6,204 nucleotides of DNA from Candidatus Methanoperedentaceae archaeon (GTDB lineage Archaea; Halobacteriota; Methanosarcinia; Methanosarcinales; Methanoperedenaceae). The notes below the pieces were generated by a model that was given only the letters and a program-made list of their open reading frames with translations, made no database searches and was not told the DNA's origin. Where the stretch lies: the NCBI GenBank assembly GCA_014859785.1, contig JACUTP010000110.1, positions 1 to 6,204 on the forward strand. Reading direction: 5' to 3'. This document shows positions 1-6,131 of the stretch, piece after piece. Both the position numbers and the translations under genes were made by a program. Within the stretch, counting starts at the first letter, position 1; every line of letters begins with the position of its first letter.

Positions 1-674
1 GCACTCACGGGACTCCCTGCAAAAATAGAAGCAACGAAAATAAACACAAGCGACATGCGCGCAGGAACCCAGTTTGCAATATCGTCCATTTTTGCTGAAG
101 CATAACCAAGCTCTATGAACGGCTCTTTTCTGTAACCAACCGTTGAATCAAGCGTATTTATCATCCTGTACACCAGCGCGCCCGGAAGCCCGAACAGCAG
201 GAAATAAAACAAGGGAGACAGGATGGCATCAACGAAACTCTCTGCAACAGATTCAATAACAGCAGACGCTGACTGGTGTTCATCAAGGGTTGATGTATCC
301 CTTCCCACAAAAGTTTTCAGGTTTTCCCTTACTGTCCCGATATCCCCTGCTTCAAGGTCTTTTTTTATACCGAGAGCCGATACCAGAAGCATCCTGATTG
401 AAAACGTGGACTTCAGGAAATAAGCAGCAATCAGTAACCCTGCCAGTCCTGTGACTGCTTTACTGATTAACACTCCTGCAACCGCCACCAAGACAATGCA
501 TGACAGCGCCATTAAAAACCCGTACAGCTTCCTGTGGTTTTGCGGCGCCTTCTCCACAAACAGGGTTACCAGTTTTCCCATCCAGACAACCGGATGGATG
601 ACGGCAGGCGGCTCGCCGATAATAATATCAAAAACGAATGCAAGTACAAGTGCCTGCATCCAGAACTCGCTCAT
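1..674 (-). CDS. cbiB: Adenosylcobinamide-phosphate synthase CbiB, partial (3' end cut by window edge)
   Basis: This is an integral membrane enzyme of cobamide synthesis. It joins adenosylcobyric acid to (R)-1-amino-2-propanol phosphate, giving adenosylcobinamide phosphate. 224 complete codons are visible; the family is usually a little over 300 residues, so roughly the last third is missing. Family signatures in order: FDIIIGEPP with HPVVWMGKL (about residues 15-35), GRDTSTLDE (124-132), ESVAESFVDAILSPLFYF (141-158), NTLDSTVGYR (173-182) and AKMDDIANWVPAR (194-206). The usual DSMVGY reads DSTVGY. Hydrophobic segments lie near residues 7-20, 50-70, 74-88, 150-168 and 208-220. The ATG overlaps the cobD stop as ATGA, and GGAG stands 8 bases upstream, so the start is well fixed and translation is probably coupled. 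The upstream enzyme supplies its aminopropanol-phosphate substrate. In the other cobalamin nomenclature this gene is called cobD. Confidence 0.95.
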   Translation of the reverse strand, partial: MSEFWMQALVLAFVFDIIIGEPPAVIHPVVWMGKLVTLFVEKAPQNHRKLYGFLMALSCIVLVAVAGVLISKAVTGLAGLLIAAYFLKSTFSIRMLLVSALGIKKDLEAGDIGTVRENLKTFVGRDTSTLDEHQSASAVIESVAESFVDAILSPLFYFLLFGLPGALVYRMINTLDSTVGYRKEPFIELGYASAKMDDIANWVPARMSLVFIFVASIFAGSPVS

Positions 675-2086
675 AACTCAGGCTCCAGAACTTCCTCCCA
701 CACTTCCTTTATGCTTTTTCCAGACATCAGGGCTTTTAGCACCTTCTCGGCAATATCGCCTTTATGGATAATGTGGCATGTGGCACAGCTCCAGACACTC
801 CCGCCTGCTGCCCTTTCAACAAATCTCCCGCCTGTCCTTTCATCCCCGCAAGGGTAGAAAGGGCAGAAACAGAACGTGCAGTCCTGCCCCTTAAAATGGC
901 ACGGGTAATACTCACAGTCAATCCTGCTTCTTGCAGTTACGCCGCGATCAAGTACCCTGCCAATCTCTTCATCTGCCATCTCATTTCCTTTCTGGTTTAT
1001 GACAGAGGTTATAACATCCAGCAGTTCCTCATTATCCCCCCTTTTTCGAACCGCTATCCTTATATGATTAACAAGTCCGAACGAAGAACATTCACGTATA
1101 ATAATTCCGTTTTCAAGCATCCTTCTTGCGAGTTCCTCAGAACCCATGAAGAAATCCCCGATATCAACAAGAATATAATTCACATCGCCCGGGTATGGAC
1201 TGAAACCCCGGACAGAAACGAGTTTTTCCATAAGCCATTCCCGTTCCTCACTTATCAGGGCAAGCGAGGTATTAATATAATCTTCATGGTTGCCGAAAAG
1301 CCACTCTCCAACAGACACTGCAACAGAGTTCAAGCTCCACGGAAGCCGGATACTGTTCAATACGTTTGCAAAAGCGGGTGACGTTACTGCGTAACCTATC
1401 CTGAGCCCTGCAACGGCAAATACCTTTGTCAGTGAGCGCAGGACAATGACAAAATCATTCGAGGCTGCAAAACCAGCGATACTCTGCCCCGGGTCCGATA
1501 ACTCGATAAAAGCCTCATCAACAAACAGGAAAGTACCTGATGAACTGCATTTCTTTGCAAGTTCTATGACTTTTTCCCGTTCAACAAGGTTACCTGTCGG
1601 GTTGTTCGGGTTGCAGACAAAAACTGCTTTGTAACCACCAGGTTCAACTTCTGTTATCTCCTTATAATCCACATATTCTATTTCAGCCCCGAACAGCCTG
1701 CACTGGAACCCGTACTCGCCAAACGTTGGCATGGGAAGTATGACCCCGTCCCCGGGTTCGATGACAGTTTCTGCAAACAGGCGGATTATTTCTGATGACC
1801 CGTTTCCTGGCACGATGTTGAGAGGCGAAACATCCAGGTATTGCGCCGCTGCTTTCCTGAAACCAGGATACCTGTTATCAGGATAGTTTTCAACTGACTT
1901 GCAGGCATTAGCAAGAACCTCTGGAATCGCAGGCGGCGGTCCGAGCGGGTTCAGGTTAACACTGAAATCCAGCAATTCTGATGTATCTATGCCTGATTCT
2001 TCCGCACTTTCGGCTACCCTGGCGCCATGTACACATGGAGTTATGGCAAGTGCTGTTTTCCTTATCCTGCTGTTTATATCTGGCAC
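671..2086 (-). CDS. cobD: L-threonine-O-3-phosphate decarboxylase CobD with C-terminal cysteine-rich domain
   Basis: This PLP enzyme (fold type I, close to HisC) decarboxylates threonine phosphate to (R)-1-amino-2-propanol phosphate, the cobamide linker. The CobD core spans about residues 15-365: HGARVAE (20-26), LLDFSVNLNPLGPP (38-51), GNGSSE (94-99), NPNNPTG (159-165), VDEAF (189-193) and SLTKVFAVAGLRIGY (218-232), where K221 should carry PLP; the R343/R347 region should bind the substrate carboxylate. HGxR and FSxNLNPLGPP favour CobD over HisC. At 471 residues it is about 100 longer than plain CobD. The tail (390-441) fits the cysteine-rich small domain PF04071, with C391, C396, C403, C406, C408, C413, C434, C437 and H397, H438, H441 as likely metal ligands. 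As I recall, Methanosarcina mazei CobD (MM2060) has this architecture, also phosphorylates threonine, and needs metallocentres for full activity; the same here is inference. The start is GTG, with an in-frame TGA three codons upstream. Confidence 0.95.
   Translation of the reverse strand: MPDINSRIRKTALAITPCVHGARVAESAEESGIDTSELLDFSVNLNPLGPPPAIPEVLANACKSVENYPDNRYPGFRKAAAQYLDVSPLNIVPGNGSSEIIRLFAETVIEPGDGVILPMPTFGEYGFQCRLFGAEIEYVDYKEITEVEPGGYKAVFVCNPNNPTGNLVEREKVIELAKKCSSSGTFLFVDEAFIELSDPGQSIAGFAASNDFVIVLRSLTKVFAVAGLRIGYAVTSPAFANVLNSIRLPWSLNSVAVSVGEWLFGNHEDYINTSLALISEEREWLMEKLVSVRGFSPYPGDVNYILVDIGDFFMGSEELARRMLENGIIIRECSSFGLVNHIRIAVRKRGDNEELLDVITSVINQKGNEMADEEIGRVLDRGVTARSRIDCEYYPCHFKGQDCTFCFCPFYPCGDERTGGRFVERAAGGSVWSCATCHIIHKGDIAEKVLKALMSGKSIKEVWEEVLEPEL
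683..686 (-). promoter_or_regulatory. Ribosome binding site of cbiB
   Basis: GGAG on the minus strand lies inside the last codons of cobD, 8 bases before the cbiB ATG. It supports that start and the idea that the two genes are read from one messenger. Confidence 0.6.
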
Positions 2087-2089
2087 ATG

Positions 2090-2095
2090 CCCTCA
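2090..2095 (-). promoter_or_regulatory. Likely ribosome binding site of cobD
   Basis: TGAGGG on the minus strand sits 3-4 bases before the GTG start, which is close spacing. Its TGA is also an in-frame stop, so no longer N-terminus is possible. The nearby ATG at 2088-2086 is out of frame. Confidence 0.4.
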
Positions 2096-2105
2096 TTTGT
2101 CTTAG

Positions 2106-2120
2106 ATATATTATTAAATT
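2106..2120 (-). promoter_or_regulatory. Candidate archaeal TATA box for cobD-cbiB
   Basis: A 15-base pure A/T stretch on the minus strand includes TTTAATAA and AATATAT. It lies 20-34 bases before the GTG start. With archaeal box-A spacing (about 25 bases), transcription would begin at or just before the start codon and leave almost no leader. A second T-rich element at 2128-2142 would give a normal leader with the SD retained. The two cannot be separated by eye. Confidence 0.35.
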
Positions 2121-2245
2121 GCCGTAAGGAAATAGTAAAAGCACTTCATGCCACATCTTCAGGAGAAATGAAATAGCCTGGTTGGTATTCCGGATGTCTT
2201 GCCATAAACATATTCCATACGAACACGTGTCAAGGTTGAGGATAA

Positions 2246-2278
2246 GAATTATTATTGGATAAAACAATATTATATTAC
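2246..2278 (+). promoter_or_regulatory. A/T-rich promoter region of the SIMPL gene
   Basis: An almost pure A/T tract precedes the plus-strand gene, with possible boxes near 2246-2256, 2258-2265 and 2269-2277. Only the upstream ones would leave the GGTG ribosome site in the transcript. The rest of the 208-base divergent gap (2121-2245) shows no tRNA, repeat array or convincing ORF. Confidence 0.35.
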
Positions 2279-2280
2279 CA

Positions 2281-2298
2281 ATGGTGGTGGGTAATTGA
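2281..2298 (+). promoter_or_regulatory. Five-codon mini-ORF with SD-like repeats overlapping the SIMPL start
   Basis: ATG GTG GTG GGT AAT TGA encodes MVVGN. Its TGA (2296-2298) overlaps the TTG start (2295-2297) as TTGA. Inside it, GGTG at 2283-2286 lies 8 bases from the TTG and can serve as a Shine-Dalgarno. Either this is just a GGTG-rich ribosome site containing a chance ATG, or a short upstream ORF coupled to the main gene. Confidence 0.35.
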
Positions 2299-3020
2299 CA
2301 CAAGAAATATCCAACAACAAATTGTATCTTGTTATTGCGGCTCTTTCAATAGCAATTGTATTAATGGCATTTGCATTAATGCCACGGGCTATACAGGGGC
2401 AGGAAAACACACTGTTCGTCTCGGGATCTGCTGAGAAAAGCATAGCCCCGGATACAGCTTCATTAAGTATAGGTGTTGTTGTCCAGGCTTCCACAGCCAT
2501 GATGGCTTCGGATGAAAATGCAGTTTTGATGAGTGCGGTTATAAGTGAACTGAACAATCTTGGACTGGAGGCGAAAGACATTCAAACGTCTATGATTTCC
2601 ATCCATCCGGTATACGCATTTAATGGTGCTCAAACTATAGTTTCGTATTCTGCTTCCAATAATGTGCGGGTCACCACAAATGAGTTAGACATAGTTAGTG
2701 AGATTATTGACAGGTCAACAGCCGCAGGTGCCAACCAGATCGGAGGTGTATCATTTTCGGTATCAGAAGAAAAACAAAAGGAAATCAGGGATGAACTACT
2801 GGCAGGAGCTGTGACGGATGCATCATCAAAAGCAAACAAGCTTGCAGAAAACCTGGATATCAGGATAGTCGGTGTTAAAACAGCCTCTATCAGTGATGTT
2901 GGATTTCCACAGCCCTTTTTTAGAGATACGGCATTTGTTGAGGAAAGAGCTGCCACACCAATCCAGCCAGGTGAGATGGAAGTTACTTTATCAGTTCAGG
3001 TGACGTATATTGTAAGGTGA
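2295..3020 (+). CDS. SIMPL (DUF541) domain protein, membrane-anchored
   Basis: This 241-residue protein belongs to the SIMPL/DUF541 family (PF04402), whose members lie outside the cytoplasmic membrane in bacteria and archaea and have no agreed biochemical activity. Residues 10-29 form one hydrophobic segment after a short polar N-terminus, acting as an uncleaved anchor or signal peptide, so the rest should face outward. The domain starts at LFVSGSAEKSIAPDTASLSIGV (40-61), the usual opening V-x-G-x-(6-8)-P-D. It continues through ELNNLGLEAKDIQTSMISIHPVY (85-107), the YSASNNVRVTT strand (118-128), the GANQIGGVSFSV segment (145-156), and the helix with DASSKANKLAENL (175-187). It ends with a beta strand typical of the family, VTLSVQVTYIV. 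The TTG start is chosen because no in-frame ATG lies upstream and GGTG stands 8 bases before it. It is monocistronic, divergent from cobD and convergent with the next gene. Neighbours give no clue to its role. Confidence 0.9.
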   Translation: MTQEISNNKLYLVIAALSIAIVLMAFALMPRAIQGQENTLFVSGSAEKSIAPDTASLSIGVVVQASTAMMASDENAVLMSAVISELNNLGLEAKDIQTSMISIHPVYAFNGAQTIVSYSASNNVRVTTNELDIVSEIIDRSTAAGANQIGGVSFSVSEEKQKEIRDELLAGAVTDASSKANKLAENLDIRIVGVKTASISDVGFPQPFFRDTAFVEERAATPIQPGEMEVTLSVQVTYIVR

Positions 3021-3037
3021 CAGGTCCTGGAATACTA

Positions 3038-3046
3038 TTTGTTTTT
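3038..3046 (+). terminator. T-rich tract after the SIMPL gene
   Basis: TTTGTTTTT begins 18 bases after the stop codon, as expected for archaeal termination on U-rich tracts without a strong hairpin. A weak GGAGG/CTTCC stem follows rather than precedes it. No comparable T-run is seen on the minus strand for the convergent gene that ends at 3083. Confidence 0.35.
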
Positions 3047-3082
3047 GGAGGCTCAACCTTCCCCTTATTGTCGATGCAGTAT

Positions 3083-4042
3083 CTAAAGCCTCTCTTTTTC
3101 TGCCTTCACAAAAACCATTTCTGCAACACGTTCAACCGTTTCCCTGTTCAATAACCCTCTCACCCACCTATCAGGAAGCGCCAGGGCACCATGAACCGCT
3201 CCTGAAAGTGCTCCGGTGATACAGGCAATGGAATCCGTGTCACCGCCTGCATTCACTGCCTCTGTTATTGCTTTTTCAGGATTGCCAGAATGCCGTGAAA
3301 AACAGTAAAAAGCAGACGGCACTGTTTCATTTACAAGGTATGAAGTGCCAAGCCAGCCAAATGCATCATCAGGCTCAGAATCCCGTTTCATGTATGAACT
3401 CCCAATCTTCTCCCCGATATCAATATCATATTTCGATGCCCTTATAGAAGCTTCATTTATTATGCCATTACAGTCCATCCCTGAAACAGCGCATCGTACA
3501 GCAACTGCAACAGCTACTGCGCCTGCAATTGCCGCATTACTTTTATGGGTGGGTAACGATGAAAGGGCGGCTTTTTCTTCGACCTCGTCAAGAGCATCGT
3601 AAAACAAACCGATTGGTGCAACCCTCATGGCAGAACCGCATGATGGAATATCACTTCCTGCTTCTCTCCAGCCTGCTCCTGAATTTAACTTTTTTATGGC
3701 AGCAGAACTTGACGGTCCGATAAGGTTTTTCCGAAGCGGGTCTTTCATGGTATCTTCTCCCCACCGTGCTAACCTTTTTGCAAAATAATCACTGTTAAAA
3801 CCATTACATTCAACAAGTGACATTGCCAGAAGCAGCATCTGCTCGGTATCATCCGTATATTCCCCTGGTTTCAGGTGCTCACCAGGACAGCCCTGCGGTG
3901 ATTTTCCGTAATCCGTGACGTAATCCCTCTTCAGAATGTCGTGTCTTTTAAGCCCCTCGTTCTGTTTACCGAGAGCATCGCCGATTGCAGCGCCAAGCAT
4001 GCATCCCAGGTATTTGCTTTTCAATATTTCATGTGTTATCAT
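3083..4042 (-). CDS. ADP-ribosylglycohydrolase family protein (DraG/ARH type)
   Basis: A 319-residue, all-helical hydrolase of the ADP-ribosylglycohydrolase family (PF03747), the usual length. Members use a two-metal (Mg/Mn) centre to split the bond between ADP-ribose and an acceptor such as arginine, serine or a small molecule. The signatures are GCMLGAAIGDALG (13-25), YTDDTEQ (62-68; T63, D64, D65 as metal ligands), CGSAMRVAPIG (135-145), THKSNAAIAGAVAVA (165-179) and GGDTDSIACITGALSGA (266-282; D268, D270 and S271 as metal ligands). All metal-site positions are kept, so it should be active. The sequence does not reveal its acceptor. The ATG has no clear Shine-Dalgarno, but the GxxxGaaiGDalG motif so close to the N-terminus fits it; M15 would cut that motif. 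It follows pncB by 27 bases with no terminator between, so co-transcription is likely. No ADP-ribosyltransferase gene is visible in the window. Confidence 0.93.
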   Translation of the reverse strand: MITHEILKSKYLGCMLGAAIGDALGKQNEGLKRHDILKRDYVTDYGKSPQGCPGEHLKPGEYTDDTEQMLLLAMSLVECNGFNSDYFAKRLARWGEDTMKDPLRKNLIGPSSSAAIKKLNSGAGWREAGSDIPSCGSAMRVAPIGLFYDALDEVEEKAALSSLPTHKSNAAIAGAVAVAVAVRCAVSGMDCNGIINEASIRASKYDIDIGEKIGSSYMKRDSEPDDAFGWLGTSYLVNETVPSAFYCFSRHSGNPEKAITEAVNAGGDTDSIACITGALSGAVHGALALPDRWVRGLLNRETVERVAEMVFVKAEKERL

Positions 4043-4069
4043 ATCTTTTTTTGGTCAGCATTTCGGTTT

Positions 4070-5428
4070 TCAGTAGAGTCCGATTTCTTCATGCTTTATT
4101 TTCTCAACCATTTTCTTTTTAAGGGCTTTCAATCCCGGACTGAACTCAACAGGGTACACAGGAGCATCATCGAGTTTCCTGTATTTATCCGGCAGTTTTG
4201 ACAGATTCTCATGTGTGCGGTTCCTGATTTCAGGAAGTGCCAGCCTGTCACACACAACCCTGCCGTGTTTCACCACAGGCTCAAGCAGCGGTTCTGCACC
4301 CTCGATTTCTTCATCGTCAAGCGAAATTATATCCTTTTTAAAGGTGCCGTTTTCGAAGATGCGCCATACAAGTTTTTTTCCGGGAAGCGTTGTCTTCAAA
4401 GCTTCTTCCGAAAGTTTCATTTTCGGGACATGGACACCGTTCTCGACAATATCCGAAAGTTTGTATATACCGTCAAGTGCGGGTGTCGGGCGCCCGGTAA
4501 CAAGTTCAGTACCCACGCCAAAAAAGTCGATTTTTGCGCCGTTTCTCATATGTTCATCTATTTTCCACTCGTTAAGGTCGCCGCTTGCAACGATTTTCAC
4601 GTATGGAAGCCCTGCATCGTCAAGGAGCTTCCTGACCTGTTTTGAAAGCCCGCAAAGGTCGCCGCTGTCAAGCCTTACGCCCATAAGTTTCTCACCCTTT
4701 TGCTCAAGCTCTTTTCCAACGACGGCGGCTTTTTTTGCGCCTTCTACTGTATCGTAGGTATCTATGAGCAGGAAACAATTTTTCGGGAACGTATCGGCAT
4801 AGGCGCGGAAAGAGTCTATCTCATGCTCGAAACTCGTGACAAAAGAGTGCGCCATTGTTCCGGAAATCGGGATTCCGAGTTCCTTACCTGCAAGCACGTT
4901 TGAAGTGGATGTGCAGCCTCCGATGAATGTCGCGCGGGTGGCTTCAAGATGCGCATTTCCCTGTGCGCGGCGCAGTCCGAACTCCGAAATCGCCCGCCCT
5001 CTTGCGGCATATACCGTGCGTGAGGCTTTAGTTGCGATAAGTGTTGAGAAGTTCATTCTGTTCAAGAGGTAGGTTTCGACAAGCTGCGCCTCGATTATCG
5101 GGGCTGTGACCCTTACTATGGGCTCAAGCGGGAATACGATGTTTCCTTCGGGGATGGCAAGGATGTCGCCTGTAAACCTGAAATCCCGCAGTGAGTTTAA
5201 GAAATCCGAATTAAAACCCTGTGTTACCAGGTATTCGATATCATCCTCCCCAAAGCGCAGGTTTTCGATATAATCAAGAAGGTATGTAAGTCCTGCTGTG
5301 AGGAGGTACGAGCCAGCAGGGGTTTTCCTGATGAAATAATCAAAAGTGGCTTCAGGGTTGTGCCCTGAATGCCAGTATGCCTGCATCATGGTTAGCTGGT
5401 ACATGTCTGTCCTTAGTGCATCTGTCAT
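4070..5428 (-). CDS. pncB: Nicotinate phosphoribosyltransferase
   Basis: This cytoplasmic enzyme makes nicotinate mononucleotide from nicotinate and PRPP with ATP hydrolysis, the entry step of the Preiss-Handler NAD salvage route. With the chosen start it has 452 residues. Family signatures in order: RTDMYQLTM (6-14), the FDYFIRKTP segment (29-37), EFGLRRAQG (149-157), GGCTSTSNVLAG (170-181), GTMAHSFV (190-197; H194 is the expected autophosphorylated histidine), LIDTYDT (221-227), GVRLDSGDL (250-258), ASGDLNE (281-287) and FFGVGTELV (302-310). No frameshift or missing key residue is seen. The frame stays open for 90 more codons upstream, to 5698, but that stretch lacks family similarity and runs antisense into the next gene, so the ATG at 5428, just before the conserved DMYQLTM, is preferred. 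No Shine-Dalgarno precedes it, and the mRNA may be leaderless. It is the first gene of a probable operon with the ADP-ribosylglycohydrolase. Confidence 0.95.
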   Translation of the reverse strand: MTDALRTDMYQLTMMQAYWHSGHNPEATFDYFIRKTPAGSYLLTAGLTYLLDYIENLRFGEDDIEYLVTQGFNSDFLNSLRDFRFTGDILAIPEGNIVFPLEPIVRVTAPIIEAQLVETYLLNRMNFSTLIATKASRTVYAARGRAISEFGLRRAQGNAHLEATRATFIGGCTSTSNVLAGKELGIPISGTMAHSFVTSFEHEIDSFRAYADTFPKNCFLLIDTYDTVEGAKKAAVVGKELEQKGEKLMGVRLDSGDLCGLSKQVRKLLDDAGLPYVKIVASGDLNEWKIDEHMRNGAKIDFFGVGTELVTGRPTPALDGIYKLSDIVENGVHVPKMKLSEEALKTTLPGKKLVWRIFENGTFKKDIISLDDEEIEGAEPLLEPVVKHGRVVCDRLALPEIRNRTHENLSKLPDKYRKLDDAPVYPVEFSPGLKALKKKMVEKIKHEEIGLY

Positions 5429-5453
5429 ATGGTTAATATTGAGGCGGTGAGTT

Positions 5454-5461
5454 GTTAAAAG
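5454..5461 (-). promoter_or_regulatory. Candidate TATA box for pncB
   Basis: CTTTTAAC on the minus strand is centred about 29 bases before the ATG, so transcription would start within a few bases of the start codon. A second CTTTAATC at 5473-5480 would give a leader of about 20 bases. Neither leader would contain a recognisable Shine-Dalgarno. The rest of the divergent gap (5429-5656) shows no RNA gene or repeat I can support. Confidence 0.35.
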
Positions 5462-5619
5462 TTTCTGAATTTGATTAAAGTTCAACCTGCATACCATCAG
5501 TGGCAGCAACCGTATTACCAAATATCTCGCTTGCTTTTTCCCCGGCATTTTTCTAAATGATATTGAATAGTACCTGTTTGCATCAAAGTGAACCAATGCC
5601 AGTTGTATTCTGATACCCG

Positions 5620-5638
5620 TAACAATATTCATTATTGA
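5620..5638 (+). promoter_or_regulatory. Candidate TATA box for the DUF1284 gene
   Basis: The A/T-rich stretch with CAATATTCATTATT lies about 20-35 bases before the ATG. Standard archaeal spacing puts the transcription start at or next to the start codon, which fits the absence of a Shine-Dalgarno before it. Confidence 0.35.
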
Positions 5639-5656
5639 CTGCACACATCTTAGTTT

Positions 5657-6019
5657 ATGATTCCAAAACTCCGCGGACACCACCTTATTTGCCTGCACTT
5701 CTTCAAAGGCGAGGGATATTCAGAAGACTTCATAAAGAACATCTACAACGTTCTCCTGAACCAAAAAATGCAGGTGGCAGACGGCGCCGATGACATCTGC
5801 GCAAAGTGCCCCCATCTGGAAGAAGGAAAATGCGCAAGCAGCGAATATTCAAACGAGGACATAAAGGCACAGGACACAGAAGCACTCATGCTGTTGAAAC
5901 TTGAGACGGGCATGGTTGTTGAGTGGGAAAACATAGCTGCCATGCTACCTTCTATACTGGATGAATGGAACTCCCTGTTTTGCTATGATTGCGGATACAG
6001 GAAAGTGTGCTTTGGCTAA
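5657..6019 (+). CDS. DUF1284 domain protein, cysteine-rich, likely metal-binding
   Basis: A 120-residue soluble protein of the uncharacterised DUF1284 family (PF06935). The N-terminus carries the family hallmark LRGHHLICLHFFKGEGYS (5-22), followed by a helical DFIKNIYNVLL segment. Two cysteine clusters follow: C48-x2-C51-x7-C59 and C109-x2-C112-x5-C118; C12 and H8/H9 lie in the N-terminal motif. Seven cysteines in 120 residues suggest a zinc or iron-sulfur site, but the ligands and any activity are inference. No signal peptide or membrane segment is present. The ATG fits the usual short start before the LRGHH motif; it has no Shine-Dalgarno. The gene diverges from pncB across 228 bases, so shared regulation is possible but unproven. 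Downstream there is no gene on this strand within the window. Confidence 0.9.
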   Translation: MIPKLRGHHLICLHFFKGEGYSEDFIKNIYNVLLNQKMQVADGADDICAKCPHLEEGKCASSEYSNEDIKAQDTEALMLLKLETGMVVEWENIAAMLPSILDEWNSLFCYDCGYRKVCFG

Positions 6020-6026
6020 TGCTGCA

Positions 6027-6036
6027 TTTTCCTTCT
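6027..6036 (+). terminator. Pyrimidine-rich tract after the DUF1284 gene
   Basis: TTTTCCTTCT starts 7 bases after the stop codon and could act as a weak U-rich archaeal terminator. No hairpin is seen. Confidence 0.2.
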
Positions 6037-6085
6037 ATCAAGAATTCAAACAACCCTATTATAGAAATTCGTCCCGATCATGAAT

Positions 6086-6115
6086 GTATCACTATCCACA
6101 TATATTATTTGATAC
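6086..6115 (+). promoter_or_regulatory. TATA-like box enclosed by an inverted repeat
   Basis: CATATATTATTT at 6099-6110 resembles an archaeal box A. It is flanked by GTATCA (6086-6091) and its exact reverse complement TGATAC (6110-6115), 18 bases apart. A repressor bound there would block TBP and TFB. Predicted transcription would start near 6130. The six-base arms are short enough to arise by chance. Confidence 0.3.
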
Positions 6116-6131
6116 GAGGTAGTTAACCCTG

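Noticed and set aside
451..857. Overlapping plus-strand open frames opposite cbiB and the end of cobD
   Set aside because: Both are shadows of well-supported minus-strand genes with clear family motifs.
764..1381. 205-codon plus-strand open frame opposite cobD
   Set aside because: The minus strand here encodes a complete, motif-rich CobD. The antisense translation has no domain-like pattern and is explained as a shadow.
2223..2230. ACACGTGT palindrome between cobD and SIMPL
   Set aside because: Eight-base palindromes are expected about two dozen times in a window this size; no second copy or extended dyad supports an operator.
2194..2262. 22-codon plus-strand ORF in the cobD/SIMPL gap
   Set aside because: No ribosome site, no recognisable sequence, and its length is expected by chance.
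4372..4737. A7 runs on the coding strand of pncB (and one in cbiB) as possible slippage sites
   Set aside because: They encode ordinary Lys-Lys pairs in continuous, conserved frames, and no alternative-frame product is suggested.
4211..4757. Two plus-strand open frames (144 and 180 codons) opposite pncB
   Set aside because: Serine-, proline- and phenylalanine-rich translations typical of an antisense frame; the minus strand carries invariant pncB motifs throughout.
5605..5616. GTAT-N4-ATAC dyad upstream of the DUF1284 gene
   Set aside because: Four-base arms are too short to call an operator, and the related TGATAC/GTATCA hexamers occur elsewhere in the window, including inside genes.
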